DNA of 8,463 nt from an uncultured Alphaproteobacteria bacterium (GTDB lineage: Bacteria > Pseudomonadota > Alphaproteobacteria > Rickettsiales > UBA1997): assembly GCA_903858915.1 (NCBI GenBank), contig CAIOKL010000120.1, forward strand, positions 1 through 8,463, in the 5' to 3' direction. This document shows, one piece after another, positions 6,484 through 8,463 of the stretch. Each line of letters starts with the position of its first letter. Positions within the stretch are counted from its first letter, which is position 1. The notes beneath the pieces were generated by a model. That model was not told the DNA's origin. It made no database searches and was given only the letters and a program-made list of their open reading frames with translations. The translations under genes were made by a program, and so were the position numbers.

Positions 6484-7125
6484 TTAAAAAAAGTTTTTGA
6501 TGTTGGTAATAAATTCAAGACCTAAAAAAACTGCCGCTATTGAAATGGCGACGCCCATACAGCCAACAACGATTCCCAAGATAATTACTAAGCCATCTTT
6601 TGACAACATTCCAAAAGAAGCGATTAAGATTCCTAAGCCCGGAATGTAGTTTGAAAGGGGCATTGGCAACAAAATAAAACTTGAAAAAAATAACATAAAA
6701 AAGCCTGTAATTCTTTCCGCCAAAGGCTTGGTCATGAAGGTGTAGCGAGGCTTAAGAAATCGCTCAATTTTTCTAATTAATGACGAAGATTTTTGTACCA
6801 ACATCGCTAAAACCGATCTTTTAACCGATAAATTTATGAATTTTTTAGGAAGTCGTGGCGATGAATATCCGATAAACATTTGATAAGAAAAAATCACCAG
6901 AGGAGTTGAAATAATGCTCGGGAAGGGCGGTGGCGTTGGAATGATAATGGCAAAAGCAAAAATCATCATCACTAAGCCAAAGCCAACGGCGTCCATGGCG
7001 TTAATGACATCATTAATGGCGACGCGATCTGACGATGAACTTTTAACAACATCTTCAATTGCTTTTGTGGCAATGGAAGTTTTGCTATTATTGTATTTTG
7101 AATTTATTTTATCTTCCGATGGCAC
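6484..7125 (-). CDS. exoD: ExoD family membrane protein
   Basis: This 213-residue integral membrane protein belongs to the ExoD family, named for a Sinorhizobium gene affecting exopolysaccharide production and alkali tolerance; its biochemical activity is unknown. Hallmarks are AINDVINAMDAVGFGLVMMIFAFAIIIPTPPPFPS (about 37-70) with the proline-rich turn between the first two membrane segments, and ERITGFFMLFFSSFILLPMPLSNYIPGLGILIASFGMLSKDG (about 137-178). Hydrophobic stretches lie at about 46-63, 68-86, 138-155, 160-174 and 178-204. No ATG is available near the start. An in-frame stop (shared with tatA) lies 18 bases upstream, and the only canonical initiator between them is GTG at 7125. The next in-frame Met is residue 44, inside the conserved domain, so GTG is essentially forced. 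It is 15 bases downstream of tatA, so the two are very likely co-transcribed. Confidence 0.88.
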   Translation of the reverse strand: MPSEDKINSKYNNSKTSIATKAIEDVVKSSSSDRVAINDVINAMDAVGFGLVMMIFAFAIIIPTPPPFPSIISTPLVIFSYQMFIGYSSPRLPKKFINLSVKRSVLAMLVQKSSSLIRKIERFLKPRYTFMTKPLAERITGFFMLFFSSFILLPMPLSNYIPGLGILIASFGMLSKDGLVIILGIVVGCMGVAISIAAVFLGLEFITNIKNFF

Positions 7126-7140
7126 GATGATTAATTTATT

Positions 7141-7353
7141 TTATTCTTTAGCGATTGTATTATTTTTAGGTGGATTTTCTTGTAAATTATTTTCGGATTT
7201 AATTTCGAGATTTTTTTCTTCATCTTTTAATCCTTTTTTTAGACCTTTTATTCCTTTACCTATGTCATTCATGACTTGAGGCAACTTGCCCGCACCAAAA
7301 AGCACGAAAACAATTACTAGAATTAAAAGTAGTTCACCAATTCCGACAGACAT
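7141..7353 (-). CDS. tatA: Sec-independent protein translocase subunit TatA
   Basis: This 70-residue protein has the TatA/E architecture. A short periplasmic N-terminus (MSVGIGE, with conserved Glu7) leads into one membrane helix (about 8-18), then the invariant Phe19-Gly20 hinge. The amphipathic helix [22 protein letters not shown] (23-44) follows, then a charged, disordered tail. TatA oligomers form the size-variable pore of the twin-arginine pathway, which exports folded, often cofactor-containing proteins, together with TatB and TatC. Neither tatB nor tatC is in the window. TatA fits better than TatB because of the short length and the [11 protein letters not shown] start. It lies 39 bases downstream of thyX and 15 upstream of exoD on the same strand. 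The ATG is followed by good coding sequence but has no Shine-Dalgarno sequence upstream. Confidence 0.93.
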   Translation of the reverse strand: MSVGIGELLLILVIVFVLFGAGKLPQVMNDIGKGIKGLKKGLKDEEKNLEIKSENNLQENPPKNNTIAKE

Positions 7354-7392
7354 AATTTTTTAAATAAAGTTAGTAATTATAAAATTAAATTA

Positions 7393-8337
7393 TTAGTTTT
7401 TTATATCAATAGTAAGCATCAATTCTCCCCATTCTCTAGGGCTTAAACCACTATTTTCTTGTGAAATTTTTTCGCCTTTGAGCATTTTTTTAATCACTTC
7501 AAGAGCTGGTCCAGAAAAATTTTTGCCAGTTTTATTATTTTTTATAAAAGCTTGATAACAATGAGGAACCCATTTTTTAACAATATCAAGCATTATTTCG
7601 GCGTAAACACGAATTTCATATTGCGCATGAGAATCGGCGCGCAAATTTAAAAAGTGCAAAAGATTGTGTAAATCGATTTTCCAATACCATTGAGTATAGC
7701 AATTCAAAGGTAGGTTCATGCGCGCCAATTCACGCGCTAAACCCTCTTTTTCTTCGTTTAAAATGTTGCCATTTTCATCTTGGTTAATCATTTTTAAATA
7801 ATTTTGATAAGAATTTGTGCTGTCTTTTTTCAAAATATCCAAAACCATTTTTTGCTCTTGTTGGTTGAGTACCTTGCTTTCATCGCGACCTTGATGATTT
7901 ACTTTTGATTGTGCCGACAAATGTTGAGCTTGCGGAATATAAAATTCATCTTCCATAATCGAATAGCGCGCAGAATATTCGTTGACGGAGGCTGTGCGAT
8001 GGCGAATCCATTGGCGCGCCACAAAAATTGGTAATTTTATGTGAAATTTAATTTCGCACATTTCGAGTGGGGTAGTGTGGCGATGGGCGATTAAGTAGTT
8101 TATTAAGGCGGTATCGGCGTTGACTTTTTTAGTGCCGGAACCATAAGAAACTCGGGCCGCTTGAACAACCGAAGAATCGTTGCCCATGTAATCGACTACT
8201 CGCACAAAACCATGATCCAGAACTTCAAAAGGGTGATATAAAATCTCTTCAAGTTCTGCGGAAACTGGACGAATCGTAGTTTGCTTTTGTTTTTTTAATT
8301 GATTTATTTCTTCAAGTTGTTCGGGCTTAATGACCAT
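7393..8337 (-). CDS. thyX: Flavin-dependent thymidylate synthase ThyX
   Basis: ThyX methylates dUMP to dTMP using methylenetetrahydrofolate as carbon donor and FAD/NADPH as reductant, in the cytosol. This 314-residue protein carries the diagnostic motif RHRxxSxNxxSxR as [13 protein letters not shown] (112-124). Other conserved blocks are [26 protein letters not shown] (85-110), [17 protein letters not shown] (214-230) and [16 protein letters not shown] (232-247), which holds the dUMP-binding Arg233. Upstream of the core, [21 protein letters not shown] (46-66) is also typical. The C-terminal extension after about 265 ([19 protein letters not shown]) is common in alphaproteobacterial members. 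ThyX replaces ThyA in many host-associated alphaproteobacteria; no thyA is visible here. It is the first gene of the probable thyX-tatA-exoD unit. The ATG at 8337 has only an A/T-rich stretch before it. Confidence 0.96.
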   Translation of the reverse strand: MVIKPEQLEEINQLKKQKQTTIRPVSAELEEILYHPFEVLDHGFVRVVDYMGNDSSVVQAARVSYGSGTKKVNADTALINYLIAHRHTTPLEMCEIKFHIKLPIFVARQWIRHRTASVNEYSARYSIMEDEFYIPQAQHLSAQSKVNHQGRDESKVLNQQEQKMVLDILKKDSTNSYQNYLKMINQDENGNILNEEKEGLARELARMNLPLNCYTQWYWKIDLHNLLHFLNLRADSHAQYEIRVYAEIMLDIVKKWVPHCYQAFIKNNKTGKNFSGPALEVIKKMLKGEKISQENSGLSPREWGELMLTIDIKN

Positions 8338-8417
8338 TTTTAAAAAATATGAAGGTTGGTATAAAATATATCATTTTAGCTTGAAATTGGCGGTTCGGAA
8401 GGATCCAAACCAAATTG

Positions 8418-8441
8418 ATTTTTGAGTTTTATCTCAAAAAT
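8418..8441. repeat. Small perfect inverted repeat upstream of thyX
   Basis: Bases 8418-8426 and 8433-8441 form a 9-bp perfect inverted repeat with a 6-nt loop. A second short palindrome (AATATT-TTGC-AATATT, 8439-8454) adjoins it. Neither is followed by a clear uridine tract on either strand. They could be a weak terminator for a gene beyond the right edge or an operator-like site upstream of thyX; the sequence does not decide this. Confidence 0.3.
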
Positions 8442-8463
8442 ATTTTGCAATATTGGTTATTTC

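Noticed and set aside
6914..7279. 121-codon plus-strand open frame across exoD and tatA
   Set aside because: It is antisense to two well-supported genes, and its hydrophobic, Ser-rich product is what the complement of membrane-protein codons gives.
8338..8388. Promoter for thyX (TATATT and TATACC boxes)
   Set aside because: The -10-like boxes have no credible -35 partner at normal spacing; AT-rich background explains them.
1..8463. tRNA, rRNA, CRISPR array, insertion sequence or attachment site
   Set aside because: I looked for cloverleaf-like stems, regularly spaced repeats, transposase signatures and long terminal inverted repeats and saw none; visible repeats are local hairpins or low-complexity codons.

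Overview
The window is strongly AT-rich and tightly packed. Its gene content (flavin-dependent thymidylate synthase ThyX, alphaproteobacterial-type TatA and ExoD, a ZntB-like CorA protein, and Rho with a long asparagine/serine-rich N-terminal extension) suggests an alphaproteobacterium with a reduced, AT-biased genome. A Rickettsiales-like or similar host-associated lineage is most likely. This is an inference from content and composition; there is no rRNA here to settle it.

Layout. Bases 1-1825 (+ strand) hold the 3' part of an operon with overlapping reading frames: the C-terminal part of a GPH-type MFS transporter, a DUF3833 lipoprotein and a short-chain dehydrogenase. This trio is known elsewhere beside cyclopropane-synthase-like and flavin amine oxidase-like genes in modules that modify membrane fatty acids under singlet-oxygen/sigma-E control, and the missing partners would lie left of the window. 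Bases 1906-2886 (+) encode a CorA/ZntB divalent-cation transporter. It converges on a 491-residue minus-strand protein (2932-4407) that I cannot assign to a family. That protein has a globular part with faint kinase-like motifs, a Pro/Gln/Ser-rich tail with a partial internal repeat, and a basic C-terminus, so it is a candidate secreted effector. The remaining genes are all on the minus strand: rho (4705-6324) with its own strong promoter and a leader of about 110 nt, and upstream of it a probable thyX-tatA-exoD transcription unit (8337 down to 6484).

Regulatory features that can be read directly are a near-consensus sigma-70 promoter for rho, a weaker promoter for the 491-residue gene, an intrinsic terminator for that gene embedded in the end of the CorA gene, and a perfect 14-bp hairpin just after rho. 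None of the visible start codons has a convincing Shine-Dalgarno sequence. I found no tRNA, rRNA, insertion sequence or CRISPR array.

Most of the window is housekeeping: transcription termination (Rho), dTMP synthesis (ThyX), Tat export (TatA) and cation transport. The two parts most worth following up are the DUF3833 lipid module on the left and the unassigned 491-residue protein.
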